A stretch of DNA of 8,386 nucleotides. Source: Flavobacteriales bacterium UBA2040 (GTDB taxonomy: Bacteria; Bacteroidota; Bacteroidia; Flavobacteriales_D; Crocinitomicaceae). The notes beneath the pieces are model-generated. The model was not told where the DNA came from and ran no database searches. It saw only the letters and a program-made list of their open reading frames with translations. Each line of letters begins with the position of its first letter. Position 1 is the stretch's first letter. Positions 1 through 6,993 of this stretch are shown in pieces. The stretch is from NCBI GenBank assembly GCA_002332715.1, contig DDBE01000050.1:9074-17459 (forward strand), in the 5' to 3' direction. The position numbers and the translations under genes were made by a program.

Positions 1-8
1 ACAAATAT

Positions 9-42
9 AAAAAAAGCCCACTCAGTAAAACTGAGAAGGCTT
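9..42 (-). terminator. Intrinsic terminator after the rpmB-rpmG-DUF4295 cluster
   Basis: Read on the minus strand, AAGCC (42-38) pairs with GGCTT (18-14), and CTCAG (35-31) pairs with CTGAG (25-21). A 2x2 internal mismatch separates the two stems and the loop is 5 nt. A run of T follows directly (15-9). It lies 24 nt past the DUF4295 stop, so the ribosomal-protein transcript probably ends here and does not run on into whatever lies to the left. Confidence 0.85.
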
Positions 43-65
43 GTAAAATATCGTTTGAAGAAGGA

Positions 66-218
66 TTATTTTTGTTTAAACCACTCTTGTACTTTGTCGT
101 TGTGCACGATTTCTTCTTTAAAGGTATAAGAACCTTTTTCACCTTTTGTCATTTTGATGACCTTGGTGTGCTGTTTTCCGCCTCCTTTTTGAAGGGATGC
201 TACTACTTTCTTTGCCAT
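66..218 (-). CDS. DUF4295 family small basic protein (probable ribosome-associated protein)
   Basis: This 50-residue, lysine-rich protein begins MAKKVVASLQKGGGKQHTKV and ends DKVQEWFKQK. It matches the DUF4295 family, which is characteristic of Bacteroidota and normally follows rpmG. The ATG at 218 lies 3 nt after the rpmG stop, so the two are almost certainly co-transcribed and probably translationally coupled. The size, basic charge and position after bL28 and bL33 suggest a large-subunit ribosomal protein. I recall that a Flavobacterium ribosome structure added a protein named bL38 that may be this family, but I cannot verify that here. The frame is intact and of normal family length. The family call is strong; the ribosomal role is inference from context. 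Confidence 0.88.
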   Translation of the reverse strand: MAKKVVASLQKGGGKQHTKVIKMTKGEKGSYTFKEEIVHNDKVQEWFKQK

Positions 219-221
219 GTC

Positions 222-407
222 TTATTTAATTTCTTTGTGAATTGTCATACGCTTCAAGATTGGATTGTACTTTTTAATTTCCAATCGCTCTGGCGTATTT
301 TTTCTATTCTTAGTCGAAATATATCGAGAAGTTCCTGGTTGACCAGACTCTTTGTGCTCCGTGCACTCTAAAATAACCTGAATTCTATTTCCTTTTGCTT
401 TAGCCAT
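222..407 (-). CDS. rpmG: Large-subunit ribosomal protein bL33
   Basis: This 61-residue basic protein matches bL33 over its whole length: [18 protein letters not shown] at the start, then a [29 protein letters not shown] core and a lysine-rich tail. bL33 sits near the E site of the 50S subunit. Only one cysteine (residue 15) is present, so this is the zinc-independent (C-minus) form without the two CxxC pairs. The ATG at 407 is 19 nt after the rpmB stop, and the TAA is 3 nt before the DUF4295 start, giving a compact ribosomal transcription unit. No Shine-Dalgarno sequence precedes the ATG, which is usual in this phylum. Identification is firm. Confidence 0.95.
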   Translation of the reverse strand: MAKAKGNRIQVILECTEHKESGQPGTSRYISTKNRKNTPERLEIKKYNPILKRMTIHKEIK

Positions 408-426
408 TATCGTCTAATTTTTTCGA

Positions 427-663
427 TTATTTCAAAAATCCTTTAGCACGAGCTTCTTTCAAGCAAGCAGAAATACCTTTCTTGTTTACTGTACGAAGTG
501 CAGACGCTGAAATCTTCAAAGTTATTGTTGTATCTTCTTCTGGAACGTAAAACTTCTTAACCACTAAATTAGGCTTAAAAGTACGTTTCGTTTTGCGGTT
601 GGAGTGAGAAACGTTGTTCCCTACCATTACCGACTTACCTGTTAATTGACAAACTCGTGACAT
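427..663 (-). CDS. rpmB: Large-subunit ribosomal protein bL28
   Basis: This 78-residue protein starts [20 protein letters not shown] and contains the [13 protein letters not shown] segment and the C-terminal [13 protein letters not shown] region typical of bL28, a 50S subunit component. The frame stays open upstream to an in-frame ATG at 729. I place the start at 663 because MSRVCQ is the conserved N-terminus and because a probable promoter (699-729) overlaps the extra 22 codons. The start is preceded by an A-rich stretch and no Shine-Dalgarno sequence. It is the first gene of the rpmB-rpmG-DUF4295 unit and lies 83 nt downstream of cinA. Confidence 0.96.
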   Translation of the reverse strand: MSRVCQLTGKSVMVGNNVSHSNRKTKRTFKPNLVVKKFYVPEEDTTITLKISASALRTVNKKGISACLKEARAKGFLK

Positions 664-698
664 GTTCTTTTCTTTATTCCAAATTCTAAATTGGGGTG

Positions 699-729
699 CA
701 AAGGTGGCAATTAATTGAAAAACTACCAA
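699..729 (-). promoter_or_regulatory. Probable Bacteroidota-type promoter for rpmB
   Basis: On the minus strand TTG (729-727) and CACCTTTG (706-699) are separated by 20 nt. This fits the Bacteroidota pattern TTG-N17 to 23-TAnnTTTG, with one mismatch in the first base of the -7 box. It predicts a transcript start near 692 and a leader of about 30 nt before the rpmB ATG. There is no terminator between cinA and rpmB, so read-through from cinA may also contribute. Confidence 0.55.
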
Positions 730-746
730 AGGTTTTTATCTTTTTT

Positions 747-1991
747 TTAGGAATTTAATCCAAGTATTTCACATCTCACCAAATTAAGGGCAGATAAGGC
801 GGTCATACTTATGTTTCTTTCCCGTTTTTCGCCAAAGTTAAGACATATTTTAAATACTCTTTTTTCAGTGGAAACACCAATCCAAACTGTGCCGACTGGC
901 TTATTGGGTAATCCTCCATCTGGCCCAGCGATACCTGAAGTTGAAACACAAATGTCTACGCCCAATAATTTCCTACCTTTTTCTGCCATTTGGGTGATGA
1001 TTTCTTCGCTCACTGCACCATATTTGATTAAATCCTCGTGTGAAATGCCCAATATGTTTTCTTTCTCCTTATAACTATATGCCACTATGCTGCCCTCATA
1101 ATAACGAGATGAACCAGCAATTTTCACTAACTCTTTGGCTATCGTTCCGCCACTGCAACTTTCCACAGAACCAATAGTCATATTCTTTTCAAGAAGCAAT
1201 TGCCCCAAAATTTCAGAAATACTTTTTTCTCCTATGGAATATGCATGCTTTGGAAGTTTTTTCAATATTTCTTCGAAATACGTGTTGATTTTATCTGAAT
1301 CAATTCGACCGTTTTTCGAACTCAAGCGAAGTTTTACGATTCCTGGTGAAGGTAAATACGCCAAACTTAATCCGTCGGCGCGAACAGTGTCTTCCCAATC
1401 TTCAATTTCTTGTGCCAAATACGATTCACCGATTCCCTGGGTCATCAGGGTTTCATGATACAATTCTTGGGTTTCAAAAAGCTCTTTTAAACGTGGAAAA
1501 ACTTCATCGTTCATTATGCCTCGCATTTCATAAGGAACGCCAGGTAAACTCACTACGATACAACCGTCTTTCTCAAACCACATGCCCGAAGCGGTGCCAT
1601 GATAGTTGTGTAAAAGCGTTGCACCAACTGGAAAAGCCGCCTGTTGAATATTTACGTCTAACATTTTTCGGTTTCGTTTTTTGAAAAAGTCTTCAATGCG
1701 CACCAATACTTCAGGAACAATCTCCAAACTAGTGTTAAAATATTCGGTCAAAGTATGTTTTGTTAAATCATCTTTGGTTGGCCCTAATCCGCCTGTTAGA
1801 ATAATCAATTGATTCTTTGGCATAAGATGATCCAAACTCTCTTTGATGTCACCTGGTTGATCGTAAATAGTCCAACTTGTGGTAACTGGAATACCAATAG
1901 TTGACAATTCCTTGCCCAGCCACGCCGCGTTTGTGTTAATCGTTTGACCAATGAGTAATTCGTCGCCGATAGAAATGAGTGCTGCCTTCAT
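747..1991 (-). CDS. cinA: CinA-like protein: MoCF-like domain plus NMN deamidase/ADP-ribose pyrophosphatase-type domain
   Basis: This 414-residue protein has the full CinA architecture. The N-terminal MoCF-like (COG1058) domain, about residues 1-170, shows IGDELLIGQTINTN (8-21), TGGLGPTKDD (66-75), HGTASGMW (131-138) and LPGVPYEM (149-156). A middle segment leads to a C-terminal CinA/PncC-type domain (about 255-410) with ESCSGG (277-282), AGSSRYYEG (292-300), Y305 and K310 in the usual YSnxxK position, and SGIAGPDGG..KPVGTVW (352-370). Two-domain members are linked to pyridine nucleotide salvage, with deamidation of nicotinamide mononucleotide in the C-terminal domain. In some bacteria the gene is induced with competence, but nothing here shows that. 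All motifs look intact. The adjacent rpmB-rpmG-DUF4295 order is common in flavobacteria. Confidence 0.94.
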   Translation of the reverse strand: MKAALISIGDELLIGQTINTNAAWLGKELSTIGIPVTTSWTIYDQPGDIKESLDHLMPKNQLIILTGGLGPTKDDLTKHTLTEYFNTSLEIVPEVLVRIEDFFKKRNRKMLDVNIQQAAFPVGATLLHNYHGTASGMWFEKDGCIVVSLPGVPYEMRGIMNDEVFPRLKELFETQELYHETLMTQGIGESYLAQEIEDWEDTVRADGLSLAYLPSPGIVKLRLSSKNGRIDSDKINTYFEEILKKLPKHAYSIGEKSISEILGQLLLEKNMTIGSVESCSGGTIAKELVKIAGSSRYYEGSIVAYSYKEKENILGISHEDLIKYGAVSEEIITQMAEKGRKLLGVDICVSTSGIAGPDGGLPNKPVGTVWIGVSTEKRVFKICLNFGEKRERNISMTALSALNLVRCEILGLNS

Positions 1992-2010
1992 GTGGGCGAA
2001 AATACGAAGA

Positions 2011-2074
2011 GTTCTTGAGTTCTTGAGTTTGAGAATTCTTGAGTGATGAGTTTTTGAGTTTCTGAATTACTGAG
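2011..2074. repeat. Degenerate short repeats (CTTGAG-type) between rlmD and cinA
   Basis: The 140-nt spacer 1992-2131 contains no gene. On the plus strand a CTTGAG or close variant recurs at 2014, 2022, 2028 (TTTGAG), 2038, 2045 (GATGAG), 2053 (TTTGAG) and 2069 (truncated CTGAG), roughly every 8 nt. A second simple pattern on the minus strand, TGAAT(g/a)ATGAATA, occurs twice around 2098-2124. There is no convincing terminator for rlmD and no complete promoter for cinA. A TATTTTCG just before the cinA ATG (2004-1997) is only a partial match to the -7 box. Confidence 0.6.
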
Positions 2075-2131
2075 TGTTAAGTTTCTTAGTGCAATTGTTA
2101 TTCATTATTCAAGTATTCATCATTCATGAAT

Positions 2132-3559
2132 TCAAAACTTCTTATACTTGGCAATACTCTCAATATGTCCTGTATGTGGAAACTGGTCAACGAAGCTCAA
2201 TTTTTCCAGAGAGAATCCATTTTCAATCAATGTCGCTGTGTCTCTTGCTTGGGTTGATGGATTACACGAAATATAAATGATGTTTTTCGCACCTAATTCA
2301 ATTACTTTCAATAAAGTTTTTGGTGCAATTCCAGCTCTCGGTGGATCCAAAATTATCGTTCCAATTTTACCTTGAAATTCAGGATGTTCCTTTAAGAATT
2401 TACCTACATCTTCAGCGAAAAATTCGATTTGATTGATTCCATTTCGTTTCGCGTTTTTTCGGGCATCAATTATCGCTTCTTCAACGATGTCAACACCAAC
2501 AACCTTTGCATTTTGCTTTCTTGTGGTTAAAATCTGACCGATGGTTCCTGTTCCGCAGAACAAATCCATTATGATTTCGTCGTCTTTTTGTTCTTCTTCG
2601 AAAACGTAATCTAAGGCTTTTGTATACAGTAATTCTGCGCATTTTGGATTCGTTTGAAAAAAGCTTTCCATGCTTATTTCGAATGTCAATCCCAATAATT
2701 CTTCGTTGATTTTTGGCGTTCCGAAAAGTAGCGTAGAGTTGCCGTTTTCAATCTTTGCTCTGTCGGCTACATTATCATTAACGGTGTGCCACAAGCCTGC
2801 AATCCGATCACCCATCAACTCTTGGATGAATTTGCCAAAAGCTGGCGCGTCAAACTTTTTCAATCCTTCGGAGGATGTCACCAAATTCAATAATAATTTA
2901 TCTTCGGCAAATGACTTGCGTACCACAATGTGACGGAAGAATCCGTGTTTCTTTGGCGGATGCCAAGCAGGAAGATTCGTCGCTTTTAAATAATTGCGAA
3001 TCTCAATCAATTTCGTTTCCCATTCTTCGTCGAAAAGTCCAGATGGTTTGTTGAGATTTTCAACTTTCCACCACGTACCTCGACGTTTAAAACCCAAAGC
3101 GAAAGCATTGTCAACCTCTTCACCCGTTGCTGGAATATGTTCAATGTTCGAGAAACTATATTCCATTTTATTGCGGTAATGGAAATGGTTTGGTGATGAT
3201 ATGAAAGTGTCGAATTTACTCGCAACGTCTTCAACATGAGATAGTTTTTGGAAATTTTCTAAAGTCGCTTCTTTCTTTACTTCTTCTTGTTGTTCAACGG
3301 GAACATAAATATACGGTCCACCGGAAATTTCTTGAAAATCACTAACCACTTCCTCAGAACTACGCTCTAAAACATCGACCAACTTGGCTTCTGCATAACG
3401 CTTTTTCTTTTTCGTAATTCTTGCTTGAACCGTTTGACCGGGAAAACAATTGTCTATAAAAATGACAAAATCGCCATCGCCTGTCGGAACTTTTGCAATT
3501 CCACGACCACCAAAAGCGTATTCGCTAATTTTAACTTCAATTAATTCTCCACGATTCAT
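2132..3559 (-). CDS. rlmD: RlmD/RumA-family 23S rRNA (uracil-5-)-methyltransferase, lacking Fe-S cysteines
   Basis: This 475-residue protein belongs to the TrmA/RumA SAM-dependent uracil C5 methyltransferases. An N-terminal TRAM RNA-binding domain (about 1-65) is followed by YRNKMEYSF (128-136), FFQTNP (300-305), the SAM loop DLFCGTGTIG (332-341), DPPRAG (405-410), the catalytic cysteine C432 in YISCNPSTQARD, and DQFPHTGHIES with E467 as probable base. Oddly, the Fe-S cysteine motif is missing: CGGC is replaced by SGGP (79-82), and the two other expected cysteines align with S73 and N168. The start at 3559 gives the conserved MNRGELIEVKI beginning. The frame continues upstream across a repeat to an ATG at 3700 that overlaps the lpxA stop. 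Target position (U1939, U747 or other) cannot be decided from sequence, so the symbol names the closest family. Confidence 0.88.
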   Translation of the reverse strand: MNRGELIEVKISEYAFGGRGIAKVPTGDGDFVIFIDNCFPGQTVQARITKKKKRYAEAKLVDVLERSSEEVVSDFQEISGGPYIYVPVEQQEEVKKEATLENFQKLSHVEDVASKFDTFISSPNHFHYRNKMEYSFSNIEHIPATGEEVDNAFALGFKRRGTWWKVENLNKPSGLFDEEWETKLIEIRNYLKATNLPAWHPPKKHGFFRHIVVRKSFAEDKLLLNLVTSSEGLKKFDAPAFGKFIQELMGDRIAGLWHTVNDNVADRAKIENGNSTLLFGTPKINEELLGLTFEISMESFFQTNPKCAELLYTKALDYVFEEEQKDDEIIMDLFCGTGTIGQILTTRKQNAKVVGVDIVEEAIIDARKNAKRNGINQIEFFAEDVGKFLKEHPEFQGKIGTIILDPPRAGIAPKTLLKVIELGAKNIIYISCNPSTQARDTATLIENGFSLEKLSFVDQFPHTGHIESIAKYKKF

Positions 3560-3581
3560 TTTATTGTTTTTTGAGTTTTGC

Positions 3582-3691
3582 TTCCTCCCTTGAGGGAGGA
3601 TTGAGGTAGGTGTGATGTGTAAAATAAATAAGGTGTTGTTGGCTTGATATCTCGGCGAAATACCTCCCTCGTTCTCTCCTAACAGAAGGGA
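3582..3691. repeat. MITE-like palindromic intergenic repeat between lpxA and rlmD
   Basis: The lpxA-rlmD spacer is filled by an element with imperfect terminal inverted repeats. The end beside rlmD starts with a perfect 18-nt palindromic hairpin (TCCTCCCT-TG-AGGGAGGA, 3583-3600) followed by TTGAGGTAGGT. The end beside lpxA (3691-3661, read on the minus strand) is TTCCCTTCTGTTAGGAGAG followed by AACGAGGGAGGT. The two ends can be aligned over about 31 nt with gaps. About 50 nt of AT-rich sequence lies between. The layout resembles small repeated elements with CCTCCCT/AGGGAGG ends that I recall in flavobacterial spacers. No transposase is present. No T-run follows the hairpin on either strand, so it is not an ordinary terminator. 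Confidence 0.6.
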
Positions 3692-3696
3692 ATAAA

Positions 3697-4473
3697 TCAT
3701 ATCAACCCCCGAATCACTCCTTTATCCGATCCTTGAATAAAACCAATAATTTCCTCCAATAAAGGTGTTTCAGGAAGTGTTTCTTTGACAGCTTTAATTC
3801 CCTTGGTTATGTTGCTATTCTGCACGTAAATTATCCTATAAATATCTTCAATTTCTCTGATTTGTTCTTCCGTCATCCCTCTTCGTCGCAAGCCTACAGA
3901 ATTGACACCTGCGAAGGTCATCGGTTCTCTTGCAGCTTTGATATAGGGGGGAACATCTTTACGAATCAAACTTGCGCCACCGATAAAGGCATGTGCCCCG
4001 ATGTGTACGAATTGTTGTGCAGCAGCTTTTCCTTCGATGATGGCATAATCGTCTATGGTAACGTGACCCGAAAGTCCCACGTAACTAGCCAAAATGACAT
4101 TATCGCCCAATTGACAATCGTGCGCGATATGTACATAGGTCATCAACAAACAGTTGGCTCCAATTTTTGTCGTTTTTCTATCGTTTGTGCCTCGGTGAAT
4201 TGTAACACATTCGCGAATCTTGGTGTTGTCCCCAATTTCTACCGTTGTTTCTTCGCCTTGGTATTTTAGATCTTGTGGTACAATACCAATTACCGCCCCT
4301 GGGAATACTTCACAGTTTTTACCCAAACGTGTGCCAGGGTACAAATTGGCATTGGAGTGAATGACACAGCCGTCACCAATTATCACATCGGTATGTATGT
4401 GCGCGAAAGGATAAACAACAACGTTTGCACCCAATTGTGCTCCGTCGGCGATGTGGGCGAGAGGACTGATCAT
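3697..4473 (-). CDS. lpxA: Acyl-[ACP]--UDP-N-acetylglucosamine O-acyltransferase
   Basis: LpxA transfers a 3-hydroxyacyl chain from ACP to the 3-OH of UDP-GlcNAc, the first cytoplasmic step of lipid A synthesis. The 258-residue protein is normal length. Left-handed beta-helix hexapeptide repeats (about 1-180) precede a helical C-terminus. The catalytic histidine is H118 in MTYVHIAHDC (111-120), matching H125 of E. coli, and H137 matches H144. The usual VHQF motif reads AQQF, so the position of E. coli H160 is Q153. DVPPYIKAAREP (173-184) and GVNSVGLRRRGM (189-200) are typical of the family. The ATG at 4473 abuts the TAA of lpxC-fabZ with no gap, so translation is probably coupled. The end (TGA, 3699-3697) overlaps an ATG that opens the extended rlmD frame. 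Confidence 0.96.
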   Translation of the reverse strand: MISPLAHIADGAQLGANVVVYPFAHIHTDVIIGDGCVIHSNANLYPGTRLGKNCEVFPGAVIGIVPQDLKYQGEETTVEIGDNTKIRECVTIHRGTNDRKTTKIGANCLLMTYVHIAHDCQLGDNVILASYVGLSGHVTIDDYAIIEGKAAAQQFVHIGAHAFIGGASLIRKDVPPYIKAAREPMTFAGVNSVGLRRRGMTEEQIREIEDIYRIIYVQNSNITKGIKAVKETLPETPLLEEIIGFIQGSDKGVIRGLI

Positions 4474-5874
4474 TTATTCTTTGTCTTTAATTACTTGCGC
4501 CAACATTTCGGCTTCCATCACAACTTGACCATTGACATAGCCTTTTCCGCCCATGTGAACCAATCCTCTGCGCATCGGTGACAACAAATGCAATTCAAAA
4601 ATTATAGTATCACCTGGCAATACTTTTTGCTTGAATTTCACATTATCGATCTTCATGAAATACGTTGAATACAAATGTGGATCTTCTACTTTACTCAAGG
4701 CAAAAATACCACCCACTTGCGCTGTTGCTTCGATTTGAAGAACTCCTGGAAAAACTGGATTCCCTGGGAAATGTCCCTGGAACATTGGTTCATTCATCGT
4801 TACGTTTTTCACGCCGATAATCGTTTCTTCGCCAATTTCCATCACTTTGTCTACTAGTAAGAAAGGGTAACGGTGTGGCAACATTTTCTCAATGTCGTTT
4901 ATATCGTACAAAGGCTCTTTCGTTAAATCGAAATATTTGCCCTGTGTTTCTTGTTTTTTAATTAGCTCTTTCAACACCTTGGCAAAACCTACGTTACCAG
5001 CGTGTCCTGGACGAGCACCCAAAATATGACCTTTAATTGGTCGCCCCAATAAAGCTAAATCTCCAACGATATCCAGCAATTTGTGGCGAGCAGGCTCATT
5101 TTCGTATTTCAATTTCGTCGTGTTCAAAACACCTACGCCTTCTACTTTGACATCTAAATCTTCTTTTCCAAGCGCCTTTGCCAAACGTTTCAATTCTGCT
5201 GGGTCAACCTGTTCCCGCTCCACCAAAACGATAGCGTTCTCTAGGCTTCCTCCTTTGATCAAATTGTTCTTCGCCAAGAATTCCAATTCTTTTAAAAAAA
5301 CGAAAGTTCGACATGGAGAGATTTCATTTTTGAATTCACCCAAATTATACATCGTCGCGTGTTGCGTTCCCAAAACTGGCGATTTATAATCGACCATTAC
5401 AGTCAATCGATAATGATCGTCGGGCACGGCTAAAAACTCAACACCTTTTTCTAGGTCTTCCCATTTGATGTTTTCCGTTAACTCGAAATAATTTCTCTCT
5501 GCATTTTGCTCAACAAGACCTGCTTTTTCAATTGCTTCAACGAAAAGCCAAGAACTTCCGTCCATAATTGGTACTTCAGGCCCGTCGATTTGAATCAGAG
5601 CATTGTCCACTTCCATGCCAACTAAGGCCGCCAATAAATGTTCGGTTGTATATACACGTGCACCATTTTCTTCTAGAGTAGTTCCACGGTCGGTTGCTAC
5701 AACTAAATCACAATCTGCTTTTATTGTTGGTTGACCTTCCATATCCACTCGTTGGAATTTGAAACCGTGGTTTTCTGCCGCTGGAAGAATTGTGATATTT
5801 ACTTTTTCACCTGTATGAAGTCCTATTCCGGATAATTTTGCCGTATCCTTCAGGGTTTTCTGCATGTCCGCCAT
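4474..5874 (-). CDS. lpxC-fabZ: Bifunctional LpxC deacetylase / FabZ 3-hydroxyacyl-ACP dehydratase
   Basis: This 466-residue fusion has two complete enzymes. Residues 1-305 are LpxC, the zinc-dependent UDP-3-O-acyl-GlcNAc deacetylase that commits the cell to lipid A. It shows GIGLHTG (16-22), TTEHLLAAL (76-84) with E78 and zinc ligand H79, RHKLLDIVGDL (263-273) with zinc ligands H264 and D268, and catalytic H291 in RPGHAGN. A linker of about 15 residues leads to FabZ (about 322-466), with LPHRYPFLLVD (332-342), catalytic H368 in GHFPGNPVFPG, and E382. FabZ dehydrates 3-hydroxyacyl-ACP in fatty acid synthesis and so competes with LpxA for the same substrate pool. The fusion is typical of Bacteroidota. 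It starts 2 nt after lpxD; Met4 is an alternative start. All catalytic residues are present. Confidence 0.97.
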   Translation of the reverse strand: MADMQKTLKDTAKLSGIGLHTGEKVNITILPAAENHGFKFQRVDMEGQPTIKADCDLVVATDRGTTLEENGARVYTTEHLLAALVGMEVDNALIQIDGPEVPIMDGSSWLFVEAIEKAGLVEQNAERNYFELTENIKWEDLEKGVEFLAVPDDHYRLTVMVDYKSPVLGTQHATMYNLGEFKNEISPCRTFVFLKELEFLAKNNLIKGGSLENAIVLVEREQVDPAELKRLAKALGKEDLDVKVEGVGVLNTTKLKYENEPARHKLLDIVGDLALLGRPIKGHILGARPGHAGNVGFAKVLKELIKKQETQGKYFDLTKEPLYDINDIEKMLPHRYPFLLVDKVMEIGEETIIGVKNVTMNEPMFQGHFPGNPVFPGVLQIEATAQVGGIFALSKVEDPHLYSTYFMKIDNVKFKQKVLPGDTIIFELHLLSPMRRGLVHMGGKGYVNGQVVMEAEMLAQVIKDKE

Positions 5875-5876
5875 GT

Positions 5877-6920
5877 CTATTTGTCTTTGGAAATGAGTTT
5901 GAGTTTATCTTCTAGTTCTTGCAATTTCCTTAGGATATAGGGTAATTTTCTAAATCCAAAGTATGATTTTTTGAAGTCGTTTATTGGTATACCTGGAGAT
6001 CCCATTAATATTTCTGCTTTCTTGACCGAACCTGGGATTCCAGATTGAGCGACGATTTGCGTTTGATCGGCGATTTTGATGTGTCCACTGATTCCAGCTT
6101 GTCCGCCTACCATTACGTGTCGACCAATTTTAGTTGAACCTGCAACACCTGCTTGAGCTGCCATTGCTGAGTGTTGACCCACTTCGACGTTGTGCGCGAT
6201 TTGAATCAAGTTGTCTAATTTCACGCCTTTGCTGATTAATGTCGAACCCAATGTTGCTCTATCTATCGTTGTGTTGGATCCGATTTCAACATCGTCTTCA
6301 ATCACTACGTTTCCAATTTGAGGAATCTTTGAGAAAACCCCTTTTTCATCAGGGACAAATCCAAATCCATCAGCTCCTATTACGGTTCCAGCATGAATAG
6401 TAACGTTGTTGCCAATTATACAATCTTGGTATATTTTCGCCCCAGGATGAATCGTGCAATTGTCGCCAATAATTACGTTTTCACCTATATAAGCTTGCGG
6501 GTATATCGTTGCGTTTTTACCGATTTTCGTTCCATCACCAATGTAGGCAAAAGAACCCAAATACAATCCTTCACCTACTGCAGCCGACTCTGAAATGTGA
6601 GAAGGTTGTTCGATGTTGGGCTGTTTTTTCGTCATTTGATTGTAGATATTGAGCAATTTTGCAAAACAAGCATGTGCATCGTCAACTTTGACCAAAGTTA
6701 AGGTGTCTGGAAGCGATTGTTCGACTTTGAATGTGCGATTAACGATACAAATCGTTGATTCGGTTTTGTAAATATGTTCTTCGTATTTCGGATTTGCTAA
6801 AAAAGACAAACTACCAGGAGTTCCCTCTTCAATTTTTGCTAAACCAGTGACAACGGCATTTGCATTGCCATCAACCTCACCATTTAATAATCCTGCAATC
6901 TGCTCCGCAGTAAATTCCAT
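5877..6920 (-). CDS. lpxD: UDP-3-O-(3-hydroxyacyl)glucosamine N-acyltransferase
   Basis: LpxD adds the second hydroxyacyl chain, from ACP to the 2-amino group of the LpxC product, giving UDP-diacylglucosamine. At 347 residues it is normal length. The N-terminal uridine-binding domain (about 1-100, with [15 protein letters not shown] at 37-51) precedes a left-handed beta-helix of hexapeptide repeats (about 105-300) and a C-terminal helix that ends in a charged [15 protein letters not shown] tail. GADGFGF (182-188), [13 protein letters not shown] (213-225) and IAHNVEVG with catalytic H243 are all present. It ends in TAG 2 nt before lpxC-fabZ and is the first enzyme gene of the lpxD-lpxC/fabZ-lpxA block. 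No clear promoter lies directly upstream, so it may be read from the unknown gene before it. Confidence 0.96.
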   Translation of the reverse strand: MEFTAEQIAGLLNGEVDGNANAVVTGLAKIEEGTPGSLSFLANPKYEEHIYKTESTICIVNRTFKVEQSLPDTLTLVKVDDAHACFAKLLNIYNQMTKKQPNIEQPSHISESAAVGEGLYLGSFAYIGDGTKIGKNATIYPQAYIGENVIIGDNCTIHPGAKIYQDCIIGNNVTIHAGTVIGADGFGFVPDEKGVFSKIPQIGNVVIEDDVEIGSNTTIDRATLGSTLISKGVKLDNLIQIAHNVEVGQHSAMAAQAGVAGSTKIGRHVMVGGQAGISGHIKIADQTQIVAQSGIPGSVKKAEILMGSPGIPINDFKKSYFGFRKLPYILRKLQELEDKLKLISKDK

Positions 6921-6946
6921 GTTTCAAAATTAAAAATTCTAACTAT

Positions 6947-6985
6947 AGAGAGGTAGTCGTGGCTCTCTTATTTTCAACAAGCCAC
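6947..6985 (-). other. Two overlapping, mutually exclusive inverted repeats in the lpxD leader
   Basis: The 73-nt spacer upstream of lpxD has two 6-bp inverted repeats. In plus coordinates, 6947-6952 pairs with 6963-6968 (10-nt loop), and 6959-6964 pairs with 6980-6985 (15-nt loop). They share 6963-6964, and each arm lies inside or overlaps the other stem, so an RNA could fold only one at a time. Neither is followed by a T-run. The stems are short, so chance is possible. Confidence 0.35.
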
Positions 6986-6993
6986 TTTGTATA

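Noticed and set aside
222..407. bL33 without zinc-binding CxxC motifs as a stress-specific paralogue
   Set aside because: The zinc-free form is common, and the gene sits in the standard ribosomal cluster, so it is probably the main copy.
664..729. Upstream ATG that would lengthen bL28 by 22 residues
   Set aside because: MSRVCQ at 663 is the conserved bL28 N-terminus, and the extra codons overlap a probable promoter.
811..1684. Plus-strand open frames opposite cinA
   Set aside because: They overlap a well-supported gene on the other strand and show no recognisable protein features.
1997..2004. TATTTTCG as the cinA -7 promoter box
   Set aside because: One mismatch in the conserved TTTG, no TTG at -33, and a predicted start at the ATG itself; too weak to call.
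2074..2280. Plus-strand frame starting in the repeat spacer
   Set aside because: Most of it is antisense to the conserved end of rlmD and the rest is simple repeat sequence.
3583..3600. Perfect hairpin as a terminator for lpxA
   Set aside because: No T-run follows on either strand; it is better explained as the end of a repeat element.
3862..4581. Plus-strand open frames opposite lpxA and lpxC-fabZ
   Set aside because: They are antisense to strongly conserved coding sequence and their composition does not look like a real protein.
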